Assembly: GCF_965219715.1 (NCBI RefSeq)
Contig: NZ_OZ244785.1
Span: forward strand, 1,116,001 to 1,180,000
Source: Bacterioplanoides sp965219715
GTDB taxonomy: Bacteria; Pseudomonadota; Gammaproteobacteria; Pseudomonadales; Oceanobacteraceae
DNA length: 64,000 nt
Direction of reading: 5' to 3'
Shown piece by piece: positions 1-8,579 of the stretch (position 1 is its first letter; every line of letters begins with the position of its first letter). A program made the translations under genes and the position numbers. Under the pieces are notes generated by a model that did not search any database, was not told the DNA's origin, and saw only the letters and a program-made list of their open reading frames with translations.

Positions 1-30
1 TTAATACACTATTCGGATTATCCAGCCGCA

Positions 31-50
31 AATGACAGTTATGTGACATC
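31..50 (-). promoter_or_regulatory. Pho-box-like direct repeat, minus orientation
   Basis: Read on the minus strand, ATGTCAC is followed 11 bases later by CTGTCAT with an AT-rich spacer. That is the spacing and near-consensus of PhoB half-sites (CTGTCAT repeated every 11 bp). The orientation suits a gene reading leftward out of the window. This is a motif match by eye and binding is inferred. Confidence 0.4.
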
Positions 51-266
51 CCATGATATTGCGAGGGGTCGATTCAGCTCAGCAGAAATACAGATAAACT
101 CCAGGTCTTTTCAGCTCACACCACAGTTTATGTGCACTGGCGAGTCGATCTGAAGACTTCAAAGTAGCGCAAAACGGATTAAACGGCCGATATCAGGGGT
201 CATATCAGCTCAGTTGTTCACAAAGCACACAATAAAACCGGGGAAACCATTGCACGCCCCGTGCTA

Positions 267-300
267 CTGTCACAGAACTGAAATACGACATTTTTATGGT
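267..300 (+). promoter_or_regulatory. Possible PhoB-dependent promoter of the receptor-phytase genes
   Basis: CTGTCAC at 267-273 is followed 11 bases on by CTGAAAT at 278-284, a good and a weak PhoB half-site. Ten bases later TATGGT (295-300) could act as the -10, the arrangement seen in promoters where the Pho box replaces the -35. Transcription would begin about 35 bases before the receptor start codon. The second half-site is poor (4 of 7 bases), so confidence is limited; the phytase downstream is what makes phosphate control plausible. Confidence 0.35.
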
Positions 301-340
301 CGCTGCCATCACAAAAAAGAACCCCAATGGAGAGGAATAC

Positions 341-3166
341 ATGTCGTCTTTAAAGAATCGACTGATCATGAAACCGCTGGCCGCGACCATCGCCTTAGTT
401 GCCGCCGGAATAGCGCATGCCGATGGCAGTGTTGAAGGCCGCCTGATTGATGCAATGGGCAAAACCACCTATACCGATGCGGTTGTGCGCGTCGAAGAGT
501 TAAACCGTGAAGTATTAACCGGAGCCAGCGGTCGCTTCCGCTTACCGGTATTACCAGCCGGTGAGTACACCCTGTCAGTTATTGTTGGTGGTGAGCAGGT
601 GAAACAGCACACCATCGTAGTCGCCGACGGTGAAACTGCCGAGGCAAAAATTCTGTTAAACGACAGCAGCGACTCAATGGAAGAAATTCTGGTCATTGGC
701 CAGGCCGCACAAATGCAACGCGCACTGGATCGCCAGCGCTTCGCCGACAACGTTGTCAGTGCTATTAATGCCGATGCCATCGGTCAGTTACCGGACAGCA
801 ACGCCGCTGAAGCCTTACAGCGGGTACCGGGTCTGTCGATTGAGCGAGACCAGGGCGAAGGCCGCTTTGTCCGTGTTCGTGGCATCAGTCCGGACCTGAA
901 CGCCGTTACCGTTAACGGTACCCAACTACCAGCACCAGAAGGCGGTCGCCGTGCCGTGGCACTCGACGTGATGCCATCCGATTTAATCAGCTCTCTGGTT
1001 GTCACCAAAACTCTGACTCCGGATATGGACGCCAACGCCATTGGTGGCTCGATTGAAGTTGAGAGCCTGTCAGCGCTGGAGCGTGATGGTTTATTTTACA
1101 GCGCCCGTGTTGAAGCGTCCTACGACGAACACGAAGAAGAAACCAGCCCGGCCTACTCGTTCACCGCAGGTAATACGTTTGAGTTATCCGAAGGCCGCCG
1201 TTTAGGTGTGGCTGGTGCGTTCAGTTATGACAATCGTAAATTCGGTTCCGATAATGTTGAGACTGGCGGCAAATGGAAATTCGACGACGGCAACGTTGAA
1301 GGCCTGGAAGAAATGCAGACGCGCGAATACACGCTGGAACGTGAGCGTATCGGCGCAGCACTGAACTTTGACCTGGAGCTGGATGCATCCAACAGCTTGT
1401 ATTTACGCACCCTGTACAGCAAATACAAAGACGATGAACAGCGCCAGCTCAGTGAAATTGCCTTTGGTGCACTCGAGGACGACGATGGCGAAATGGTATT
1501 CGAGGGTGGTGAGCGCATGCCGGGAGCCACTGGGTTAGCAGAGGCCAAACGTGAATTAAAAGACCGTGAAGAAACTCAGAAAATTGTTTCAACGACGTTT
1601 GGTGGTGAACACTTTATTGACGACTGGACCGTCGAATATGCGCTGGGGTATTCCAAAGCAGAAGAAGATGAGCCAGGCGGCGTGGAAGCTGTGTTTGAAC
1701 TGGATGACGACGTTGTTGGCAACGAATACCTGAGCAACATCGGCTTCAGCAACAGCCGCAAGCCACGCTTGATTGCCGGTGATGATTTCTATGCCGCCAA
1801 CAGCTACAAAATTGATGAAATTGAACAGGAAAAAGCGCTGGTAGAAGACAAACAAACGTCGTTTAAATTTGATATTACCCGCGACCTGTTTATTGACGAC
1901 AACCCTGCCCTGATTAAATTCGGCGTAAAATCCAGCGCCCGTAAAAAAACTCAGGATGAAGACGTTCGTATTTTCAAAGACGTAAAAGACGAATCATTAA
2001 GCGCCTATGCCAGTGGTCAGGTGGATTACGAACTCGGCCGCTTTGGAGCAAAAATCTCACCGTCCAAGGTTCGTAATGCCATTACCGGTGTCACGGCTGA
2101 AGTCGATGAAAAAGGTAAAATGCTGGCTTCCGATGACGAGATCAAAGAAGACATTAAAGCCGCTTATCTAATGGGTCGGATTGATATTGACCAATGGCGC
2201 ATTCTCGCTGGCGTTCGTCATGAAAGCACCTCTACCGATCTGCAGGGTTACTCCATCACCGAAGGTGACGATGCGCCGGCCACGGCAGAAAAAATCAAAG
2301 TCGATAACGACTACAGCCACACCCTGCCGGCGTTACACCTTCGCTATCAACTGGATGACGCGACTCAGGTACGTGCCGCCTGGACCAACTCAATCGCCCG
2401 CCCGTCCTTTGAACAAATGCGCCCTGGATTCACGTCCAATGCCGATGGCGATGAAGCGGAAACCGGCAACACCGATCTTAAAGCGATGGAATCGGCCAAC
2501 TTCGATTTAGGCATTGAGCACTTTACCGGTACTGCTGGTGTGATTTCCGCGTTCTTGTTCCGTAAAGACGTTGATCACTTTATTTTCGAAACCGATCTGG
2601 CTGGCACCGGAAAATACGCAGGCACCGATTATAAAGAAGTAAAATCTTTCCGTAACGGTGAGCAGGCAACCATTACCGGACTGGAACTGGCGTTCTCACA
2701 AAAACTCGACATGCTGCCAGAACCGTTTGATGGCTTGCTGGTATCCGCGAATGCAACACTCAGCGAATCTGATGCAAGCATCGAAAGTAGCAAAGAAGAT
2801 GACGGAAAATTCGAAACCGTTAAACGCGATATTCAAATGCCCAATCAATCTGACCTGACGGGTAATTTTGTTGTTGGTTATGAAAAAGGCGCGTTGATGT
2901 TACGCCTGGCTGCCAACTATAAATCGGAATACCTGCTGGAAGTTCAGGACCCAACGGAAAAAACCGAAGATATTTATCAGGCAGCACAAACACAGTTGGA
3001 TTTCAGTTCGGCCTATACGATCAACGAGCAGTGGAAAGTGACGTTTGATATTTCCAACCTGACCGATGAGCCGTACTACAGCTATCAGAACAAAGAAAAG
3101 TACAACGCACAGTATGAAGACTACGGTCCGACGTACCGTCTGGGTGTGAGCTTCCACAGTTTCTGA
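341..3166 (+). CDS. TonB-dependent outer-membrane receptor
   Basis: This is an outer-membrane active transporter that takes up a ligand with energy from TonB-ExbBD. ATG at 341 is chosen because GGAGAGG lies 6-12 bases upstream; a start 15 codons earlier has no such site. The 941-residue product has a signal peptide ending near AHA, a carboxypeptidase-regulatory-like beta domain (about residues 28-100), a TonB-box-like EEILVIG, a plug with IGQLPDSNAAEALQRVPG and VRVRGISPDLN, and a long barrel ending in aromatic Phe. The plug resembles the TonB-Xanth-Caul type of receptor. The next gene is a secreted phytase, so the ligand may be phytate or its breakdown products; that is inference from neighbourhood. 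Confidence 0.9.
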   Translation: MSSLKNRLIMKPLAATIALVAAGIAHADGSVEGRLIDAMGKTTYTDAVVRVEELNREVLTGASGRFRLPVLPAGEYTLSVIVGGEQVKQHTIVVADGETAEAKILLNDSSDSMEEILVIGQAAQMQRALDRQRFADNVVSAINADAIGQLPDSNAAEALQRVPGLSIERDQGEGRFVRVRGISPDLNAVTVNGTQLPAPEGGRRAVALDVMPSDLISSLVVTKTLTPDMDANAIGGSIEVESLSALERDGLFYSARVEASYDEHEEETSPAYSFTAGNTFELSEGRRLGVAGAFSYDNRKFGSDNVETGGKWKFDDGNVEGLEEMQTREYTLERERIGAALNFDLELDASNSLYLRTLYSKYKDDEQRQLSEIAFGALEDDDGEMVFEGGERMPGATGLAEAKRELKDREETQKIVSTTFGGEHFIDDWTVEYALGYSKAEEDEPGGVEAVFELDDDVVGNEYLSNIGFSNSRKPRLIAGDDFYAANSYKIDEIEQEKALVEDKQTSFKFDITRDLFIDDNPALIKFGVKSSARKKTQDEDVRIFKDVKDESLSAYASGQVDYELGRFGAKISPSKVRNAITGVTAEVDEKGKMLASDDEIKEDIKAAYLMGRIDIDQWRILAGVRHESTSTDLQGYSITEGDDAPATAEKIKVDNDYSHTLPALHLRYQLDDATQVRAAWTNSIARPSFEQMRPGFTSNADGDEAETGNTDLKAMESANFDLGIEHFTGTAGVISAFLFRKDVDHFIFETDLAGTGKYAGTDYKEVKSFRNGEQATITGLELAFSQKLDMLPEPFDGLLVSANATLSESDASIESSKEDDGKFETVKRDIQMPNQSDLTGNFVVGYEKGALMLRLAANYKSEYLLEVQDPTEKTEDIYQAAQTQLDFSSAYTINEQWKVTFDISNLTDEPYYSYQNKEKYNAQYEDYGPTYRLGVSFHSF

Positions 3167-3232
3167 TCAGCGAAGTCGGACAATAGAAATCATAACAACC
3201 GAAATCGCAACAACCGGAATTTTGGTAACCAG

Positions 3233-3266
3233 GGTAATGCCAGCGGAGTTAATCGCTGGCATTACC
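3233..3266. repeat. Perfect 13-bp inverted repeat between receptor and phytase genes
   Basis: GGTAATGCCAGCG and CGCTGGCATTACC form a perfect 13-bp stem with an 8-base loop. No T-run follows, so it does not look like a normal intrinsic terminator. It could stabilise the receptor mRNA, attenuate read-through into the phytase gene, or bind a dimeric regulator. Confidence 0.6.
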
Positions 3267-3328
3267 ATAACGCGCATTAAGACCATGATCAGCTTTGGTG
3301 CGCTCATAATTTTTGTACGAATACTGCT

Positions 3329-5236
3329 ATGACAACGTTTAAAAGACCGATTACTGCAAGCCTGCTGGCGATACCTTTAGCAATAAGTTTGCTGTCTGGC
3401 TGCAGCCCTAAAGCCAGCGAACCCGCCAACGACGTACAAGCCAGCAAGAAAGTTTCCGCATCAGCACTGGAGACCCAATTATTTTCAGAAACCGCTGTGG
3501 CTGCGATGTACCTGAATAATCAGCTGGTAACAATTGGCGAACAATTATCGCTTGCCGGACAAACATTCGATATCGAGAGCGAATTTCTCGACCAGCGCGG
3601 TGATGTTATTGCTACATTAAACAGCCGCAATCAGTTGGTAATCGCTAACCAACAGAGCAAAAAAATAGCCGTTTCAGATACGATTCCTTATCCGCTGGAA
3701 ACCTTATGCTTATATCAGGACCAGGGATTACAGGTATTTTTGCTGGATGAACGCCACATGGCGCATCAGATGTTAATCACGCTGGACAACAATACAGTTA
3801 ATCTCAGCAAAATCCGTGAATTCCCGATGCCACCAGCGACCGAGTACTGCGTTGCTGATGACCAGTCTCAACGACTGTTTGTTTCCGAAGAAAATATCGG
3901 TGTCTGGTCTTACAATGCCCGCGCAGAAAGTGAAATTGTTCGCTCGCCAGTTGCATTGGTTGCTCCATTTGGTCGCCTTAATAAAAACTCAGGACCCTTG
4001 GCAATTAATAACAACCGTCTGTGGATTGGTGAAGGTGGCCAGGCACAACTGCACAGCCTGAGTCTGAATGACTTCTCTGATATGCAAAGTTATCAACTGG
4101 ATAATAGCATCGCGATTGATACTTTATCCGTCAGTCATTATGAACAACAACAGCAACTGTTTTTGCTAAACGATCATTCGGGCGAATTGCTACAAGCAAG
4201 CCTGAAAGATACAGTTGATGATTCGTCAAAGGAGAACCTGACAATCAATCGCATTATTAATATTGCGCCAACCGCAGAAACCCAACCCGTTACCACCGAT
4301 GGTGATGCCGCCGATGACCCGGCAATCTGGGTTCACCCGAATACACCTGAAAAAAGCCGGATTTTAGGCACCAATAAAAAATTCGGTTTGCATGTTTACG
4401 ATATGCAAGGCAACACCTTACAAACTCTGACATCCGGCCGGGTAAATAATGTCGACGTACGTCAGGGCTTTACCTTTAAACAATCAGCCGCCGATATCGC
4501 CAGTGCCAGCCAGCGCGATAATAACAGCATTGCCTTGTATCACATTGACCCAAACACTGGCGTTACAACAGCGGCGGGAGAAATTGCCACCACTCTGGAT
4601 GAGGTATACGGCTTATGCATGGGACGTGGTGCCAATAACGAAGTGTATGTATTTATTAACGACGAAGATGGCCGTTTTGAGCAACATCAGGTGATTGATT
4701 CGTATACTGGCTGGAGTGGCAAACTGGTGCGCGAGTTCGCGGTTAAAACTCAACCGGAAGGCTGCGCCAGCGACGACAAACACCAACGTTTATTCCTGGG
4801 AGAGGAAAACTACGGCATCTGGGCACTGGACTTATCCGATAACAGCTCAGAACCGCAACTGATCCAGACACTCAATGATGCAATAACCAATAATCAGCTG
4901 CATGCGGATATTGAAGGCATGGATATTTACCACGGTAAAGGGCAGAGTTACCTGGTGGTTTCCAGCCAGGGCAACGACAGCTATGTATTGTTCGATACCC
5001 TTCCGCCTTTTGCTTATAAAGGTCACTTCCGTATCGGAATGAATACCAGCGTCACCCCAGCCATAGATGGTGCGTCCGAAACAGATGGCTTAACCGTCAG
5101 TTCTGCGTATCTGGGGCCTCAATATCCGCAAGGTTTATTAGTGGTTCAGGATGGCCGCAACCTGATGCCGGAAGAGTTCCAGAATTTTAAACTGGTTTCC
5201 TGGAAGGATATTCGCGAAGGGTTAACGCTGAAATAA
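3329..5236 (+). CDS. Dual-domain beta-propeller phytase lipoprotein
   Basis: Predicted 3-phytase of the beta-propeller (alkaline, calcium-dependent) family, releasing phosphate from inositol hexakisphosphate. The 635-residue protein starts with a lipoprotein signal (LLSGC lipobox, Cys at about 25), so it is probably membrane-anchored outside the cytoplasm. Residues about 40-300 form a diverged first propeller-like domain. The second (about 310-630) carries the family signatures DDPAIWVHP, a GTNKKFGLHVYD strand, NNVDVRQGF and DIEGMDIYHG. This tandem arrangement, with an incomplete first domain, is known in marine phytases. It follows the TonB receptor on the same strand after 162 bases containing an inverted repeat, and a strong terminator follows. 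Phosphate regulation is inferred from the upstream Pho-like sites. Confidence 0.88.
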   Translation: MTTFKRPITASLLAIPLAISLLSGCSPKASEPANDVQASKKVSASALETQLFSETAVAAMYLNNQLVTIGEQLSLAGQTFDIESEFLDQRGDVIATLNSRNQLVIANQQSKKIAVSDTIPYPLETLCLYQDQGLQVFLLDERHMAHQMLITLDNNTVNLSKIREFPMPPATEYCVADDQSQRLFVSEENIGVWSYNARAESEIVRSPVALVAPFGRLNKNSGPLAINNNRLWIGEGGQAQLHSLSLNDFSDMQSYQLDNSIAIDTLSVSHYEQQQQLFLLNDHSGELLQASLKDTVDDSSKENLTINRIINIAPTAETQPVTTDGDAADDPAIWVHPNTPEKSRILGTNKKFGLHVYDMQGNTLQTLTSGRVNNVDVRQGFTFKQSAADIASASQRDNNSIALYHIDPNTGVTTAAGEIATTLDEVYGLCMGRGANNEVYVFINDEDGRFEQHQVIDSYTGWSGKLVREFAVKTQPEGCASDDKHQRLFLGEENYGIWALDLSDNSSEPQLIQTLNDAITNNQLHADIEGMDIYHGKGQSYLVVSSQGNDSYVLFDTLPPFAYKGHFRIGMNTSVTPAIDGASETDGLTVSSAYLGPQYPQGLLVVQDGRNLMPEEFQNFKLVSWKDIREGLTLK

Positions 5237-5281
5237 CCGCTATATCGGTTATCGATCGTTAAGCCTCTTAAAGAGGCTCAT

Positions 5282-5326
5282 AAAAAGCTGAAGCCAGATT
5301 TTAAAAAATCTGGCTTCAGCTTTTTT
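5282..5326. terminator. Bidirectional intrinsic terminator
   Basis: A 16-bp stem, GCTGAAGCCAGATTTT with its complement, spans 5287-5320. It is flanked by an A-run on the left and a T-run on the right, so it can end both the phytase gene (plus strand) and the convergent metallopeptidase gene, whose stop codon touches the T-run. Confidence 0.9.
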
Positions 5327-5828
5327 ATTTTTCAGGTTTATTTTGACCGGAGTCCAACCAGGTCAGCCATACCCGTAAATCAAACTCGAGCTGATGATAA
5401 TCAGGCTCCATGTGGCAACACAGGTTATAAAACGCTTTGTTATGATCCATCTCTTTCAGGTGGGCCAGCTCATGTACCACAATCATACGTAAGAAGGCTT
5501 CGGGGACATCACGAAAGCGATTATCGATATGAATTTCTTTTTTCGCCACCAGTTTTCCGCCGTGAGCACGGGAAATCCGCTTATGTAATCCAAGTGCATT
5601 GTAGGCTGGTGCCTTATCGCTGTATTCGACTTTGCTCAGCGGTGCGGACTTACGTAAATAGCGGTTTTTTAGCTCGATCGCATAATCGTACAACGCTTTA
5701 TTACTGCGGATATTGTGATGATACGGGTAGCGTTTTTTCAATACCTCACCCAGCTGGCCATTATCCAGCAACTGTTGCACCTGATCGGTCAGGTGTGATG
5801 GGTAATGTTTTATATATTTAGAAACCAA
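5325..5828 (-). CDS. YgjP-like metallopeptidase domain protein (DUF45 type)
   Basis: A 167-residue cytoplasmic protein with the zincin motif HELAH (His119, Glu120, His123) followed by a further His at 129 (MDHNKAFY), as in YgjP/SprT-like predicted zinc metallopeptidases. No signal peptide or membrane segment is seen. Substrates of this family are not established. Its stop codon abuts the shared terminator. An S24-type repressor lies just upstream on the same strand, about 20 bases away, so the two may be cotranscribed. Confidence 0.8.
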   Translation of the reverse strand: MVSKYIKHYPSHLTDQVQQLLDNGQLGEVLKKRYPYHHNIRSNKALYDYAIELKNRYLRKSAPLSKVEYSDKAPAYNALGLHKRISRAHGGKLVAKKEIHIDNRFRDVPEAFLRMIVVHELAHLKEMDHNKAFYNLCCHMEPDYHQLEFDLRVWLTWLDSGQNKPEK

Positions 5829-5847
5829 GCCTGTTCACCGCAGCGAA

Positions 5848-6501
5848 TTAAATAGTACGGGCAGACCAGACGATTCGACCAAGAACCGGATTCTCTTCCA
5901 GCCTGGTTAAATCCAGCTGCCAGCTGTCATACTCGTGGTTATCGCTGTTTACCTGCAGCTGTTTGCCTTTTTGCTGCAAACGTTTGGTCACCAGCCCCTG
6001 TTCACTATTCAGCAGATAAACCGCGTTATTTCGTACTGAACGTTGAGTCATATCCACCAGCACCTGATCGCCATCAGATAACGTCGGCTCCATGCTGTCG
6101 CCGTCAACGGTAACAAACACCAATTGCTCGCCGCTGACACCCAGCTGGCGTGATAAAAACGATTTATTAAAGGTGAAGTAATCTTCCACCGCTTCGCTGT
6201 CGGTTAATGCGCCCGCTCCGGCACTGGCTTTTACGTCAAACATTGGAGCCACGACCTGATCGCCCGGATTTAACACGCCAGCAGGATTGGCTGATTCGTT
6301 CTGTTCACCGGTTAACAGCCAGGTGATATCAACCCGGAATTCTTCGTACAGTTCCTGCAAGTAGGCCATTGATGGCCGCCCGGAGCCACGACAAATCTTA
6401 TAAATATGAGACGCCGATTTACCCGTCATCTCAGCAAATTGCTTTTTGTTGCCTGCCGCTAATTGATCAATCACGGTTTGGAAACGATAAGCCAGGGACA
6501 T
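5848..6501 (-). CDS. XRE-family repressor with S24 (LexA/CI-like) peptidase domain
   Basis: ATG at 6501 (MSLAYRF) is preferred over an upstream in-frame start because a GGAG site lies 8 bases before it. The 217-residue protein has an N-terminal helix-turn-helix (about 5-65, with KKQFAEMTGKSASHIYKI) and a C-terminal S24 domain with the catalytic pair Ser136 (GDSMEP) and Lys173 (VTKRL). Ala-Gly pairs at 94-97 (ASAGAG) lie where family members cleave themselves. Such regulators often respond to DNA damage in prophages, but no phage gene is nearby. Targets are unknown; it may control itself or the adjacent metallopeptidase gene. Confidence 0.85.
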   Translation of the reverse strand: MSLAYRFQTVIDQLAAGNKKQFAEMTGKSASHIYKICRGSGRPSMAYLQELYEEFRVDITWLLTGEQNESANPAGVLNPGDQVVAPMFDVKASAGAGALTDSEAVEDYFTFNKSFLSRQLGVSGEQLVFVTVDGDSMEPTLSDGDQVLVDMTQRSVRNNAVYLLNSEQGLVTKRLQQKGKQLQVNSDNHEYDSWQLDLTRLEENPVLGRIVWSARTI

Positions 6502-6622
6502 AATTACTCCGGAAAAACAAAAAAGATGGCTGCACAGGCTGGCTGCAACCAAAATGGCGGGCGATTATACCCGCCGATAACGGCATGTGATACTCATAAA
6601 CGCGGCTAGTAATTCATAGCGA

Positions 6623-7924
6623 TTATTTACGGCGACGACGATTCCCGCTGCTTTTGCCGTGTGCACGCTGCTTGGCACGACGCTTCTGGGCGCTGCGGCT
6701 GTTTTTATTATTCTGCGGAATTTCGCGGGTCAGATCCGGCTCATAACCTTCCAGCCATTGCTGTGGCAGGCGTTCATCGAGAATCACCTCAATTTCTTCC
6801 AGCAGATACTCTTCGCCCAGACTCATCAGTGTAATCGCAAGGCCATCCTGCCCTGCCCGCCCGGTTCTGCCAATGCGGTGAATATAGTCTTCAGCGATAT
6901 AGGGTAAATCAAAGTTGATAACGGTATTCAGCTGGGGAATATCGATGCCACGGGCGGCAACATCGGTAGCCACCAACACCCGGGTTGTCCCCGCCTTAAA
7001 TTCCTCAAGCACCCGTTCACGCGCGCCCTGGGATTTATCGCCATGAATCGCTTTGGTGACCAGACCGTCTTTGCACATTTCTGCGGCCAGCTGATCAGCA
7101 CCCTGTTTGGTTTTGACAAAAATCAAAACCTGATGCCAGTTCTTACTGCCGATCAGATGCGATACCAGCTCACGCTTACGTTCCGCATCAACAACATACA
7201 CTTTTTGCTCGACGGTAACCGCGGCAGTGTTGCGTGCATCCACCTCAATCAAAACCGGCTCAGTCAGTAATTGTTTACTGAGTTTGAAGATTTCATCGCC
7301 AAAGGTGGCAGAAAACAGCAGCGTTTGCCGCTTGCTTGGTAGCCGTTTCAGAATCTGCTGGATTTCGTCGATAAAGCCCATGTCGAGCATCCGGTCGGCT
7401 TCATCAAACACCAGAGTCTGTAACAGCGATAAGTCCACTGCGCGCTTAAACACCAGATCCAGCAATCTTCCGGGTGTGGCGACCAATACCTCACAGCCGT
7501 TTGCCAATGCTTCTAACTGTGGATTCAGGCTCACTCCACCGTATGCCAGTTCGATTCTTACAGATGTAAATTGAGCGTACTGGCAAAAACTTTTATGAAC
7601 TTGCTGCGCCAGTTCGCGGGTGGGTGTTAAAACCAGAACCTGTAAAGCGTTATTTTCAGACTGAGCTTTGCTATCTCCGGTCTGAATTTCACTTTCTTCA
7701 GACTGAGCTTCGCTATCTTCGGACTGGCGTGTTAACACGCGATTGAGCAATGGCAAAGCAAAGGCAGCGGTTTTCCCAGTACCGGTTTGCGCACCAGCCA
7801 TAACGTCCGCCCCGGTGATCACCTCAGGAATGGCTTGCTGTTGAATGGGGGTCGGCTGCTGATATCCCAATTGCGCCAGTGCCTGTTGTAAATCCGGGTG
7901 CAATTGAGAAAAGGTGAAACTCAT
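6623..7924 (-). CDS. rhlE: DEAD-box RNA helicase, RhlE type
   Basis: ATP-dependent RNA helicase of 433 residues, probably acting in ribosome assembly and RNA decay. Visible motifs include the Q motif (TPIQQQAIP), motif I AQTGTGKT (about 45-52), PTREL, TPGR, DEAD, SAT, then in the second domain ATDVAARGIDIP and HRIGRTGR. The C-terminus is a short basic tail rich in Arg and Lys, typical of RhlE. Unusually, residues 67-94 between motif I and PTREL consist of four 7-residue repeats encoded by a 21-bp tandem repeat. Confidence 0.93.
   Translation of the reverse strand: MSFTFSQLHPDLQQALAQLGYQQPTPIQQQAIPEVITGADVMAGAQTGTGKTAAFALPLLNRVLTRQSEDSEAQSEESEIQTGDSKAQSENNALQVLVLTPTRELAQQVHKSFCQYAQFTSVRIELAYGGVSLNPQLEALANGCEVLVATPGRLLDLVFKRAVDLSLLQTLVFDEADRMLDMGFIDEIQQILKRLPSKRQTLLFSATFGDEIFKLSKQLLTEPVLIEVDARNTAAVTVEQKVYVVDAERKRELVSHLIGSKNWHQVLIFVKTKQGADQLAAEMCKDGLVTKAIHGDKSQGARERVLEEFKAGTTRVLVATDVAARGIDIPQLNTVINFDLPYIAEDYIHRIGRTGRAGQDGLAITLMSLGEEYLLEEIEVILDERLPQQWLEGYEPDLTREIPQNNKNSRSAQKRRAKQRAHGKSSGNRRRRK
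7643..7726 (-). repeat. In-frame 21-bp tandem repeat (4 copies) inside rhlE
   Basis: Four consecutive 21-base units, each ending in CTG on the plus strand (at 7661-7663, 7682-7684, 7703-7705 and 7724-7726), encode QSEDSEA, QSEESEI, QTGDSKA and QSENNAL. Because the unit is a multiple of three, gain or loss of copies would not break the frame. The acidic insert sits in a surface linker of RecA domain 1. Confidence 0.85.
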
Positions 7925-8088
7925 AATAAATCCGCTAATCGCTTAACAATAAACCGAGAAAAGCCAGCCTCTGGCTAAAGGCGCGAGGGTAGCACATTTA
8001 CACTATGCACTGTTCCTCATCAGTGTTTTGCTTGCACCTCACGCACTGGCTGGTCATGCTGACACCGTTACAAGTGAGAGAACACATA

Positions 8089-8523
8089 ATGGAATTCAAC
8101 TGGAGCCAAACACCGGCACACACCCTTTCTATCCGCGTTGAAGAGAAACATATTGATGTACTTGGCCACGCGAACAATTGCGAATACCCCAAGTGGATGG
8201 AGGATGTTGCCTGGTCACACTGCCACCAAGTTGGATTGCCGTTCGAAAAATGGCAGCAGTTGGGGTATGCCTGGGTCGCACGTCGCACGGAAATCGATTA
8301 TCTGGTATCCGCGATGAAAGACGATGAAATCATTGCCGCCACCTGGATCGAAGAAAATGATCAGAAACTCAGCATGACCCGAGCGTATGAATTAAAGCGC
8401 GCCAGTGATGGTGTTACTCTCATCAAAGGCAAAACCAAATGGGTTTGTATTAACCTCAGTACCGGTCGGCCTGCACGTATGCCACCGGAGTTTCAACAAG
8501 CCTTTCCTGTCGCCAACAGCTGA
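8089..8523 (+). CDS. Acyl-CoA thioesterase, 4-hydroxybenzoyl-CoA thioesterase-like
   Basis: A 144-residue hot-dog-fold protein. The stretch DVLGHANNCEYPKWMEDVAW is the family signature, with the Asp-x-x-Gly-His-x-Asn-Asn loop that carries the catalytic Asp in YbgC/FcbB-type enzymes. It should hydrolyse an acyl-CoA thioester; the acyl chain cannot be told. ATG at 8089 is chosen because it follows GAGAG and fits family length; the frame remains open 28 codons further upstream without homology. It is divergent from rhlE and precedes a diguanylate cyclase gene. Confidence 0.8.
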   Translation: MEFNWSQTPAHTLSIRVEEKHIDVLGHANNCEYPKWMEDVAWSHCHQVGLPFEKWQQLGYAWVARRTEIDYLVSAMKDDEIIAATWIEENDQKLSMTRAYELKRASDGVTLIKGKTKWVCINLSTGRPARMPPEFQQAFPVANS

Positions 8524-8579
8524 TAACCCGGGATTTATCTCCTACACTATAAGGATTAGTTTTAATCCGGGTTTCAAAG

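Larger units (their letters stand above)
1..340. other. Leader region upstream of the TonB receptor gene
   Basis: No convincing gene is seen here; the open frames on both strands are short and lack ribosome sites. The stretch holds two Pho-box-like repeats, one on each strand, and a possible promoter just before the receptor gene, listed separately. It may also carry the promoter of a minus-strand gene lying to the left of the window. Confidence 0.5.
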
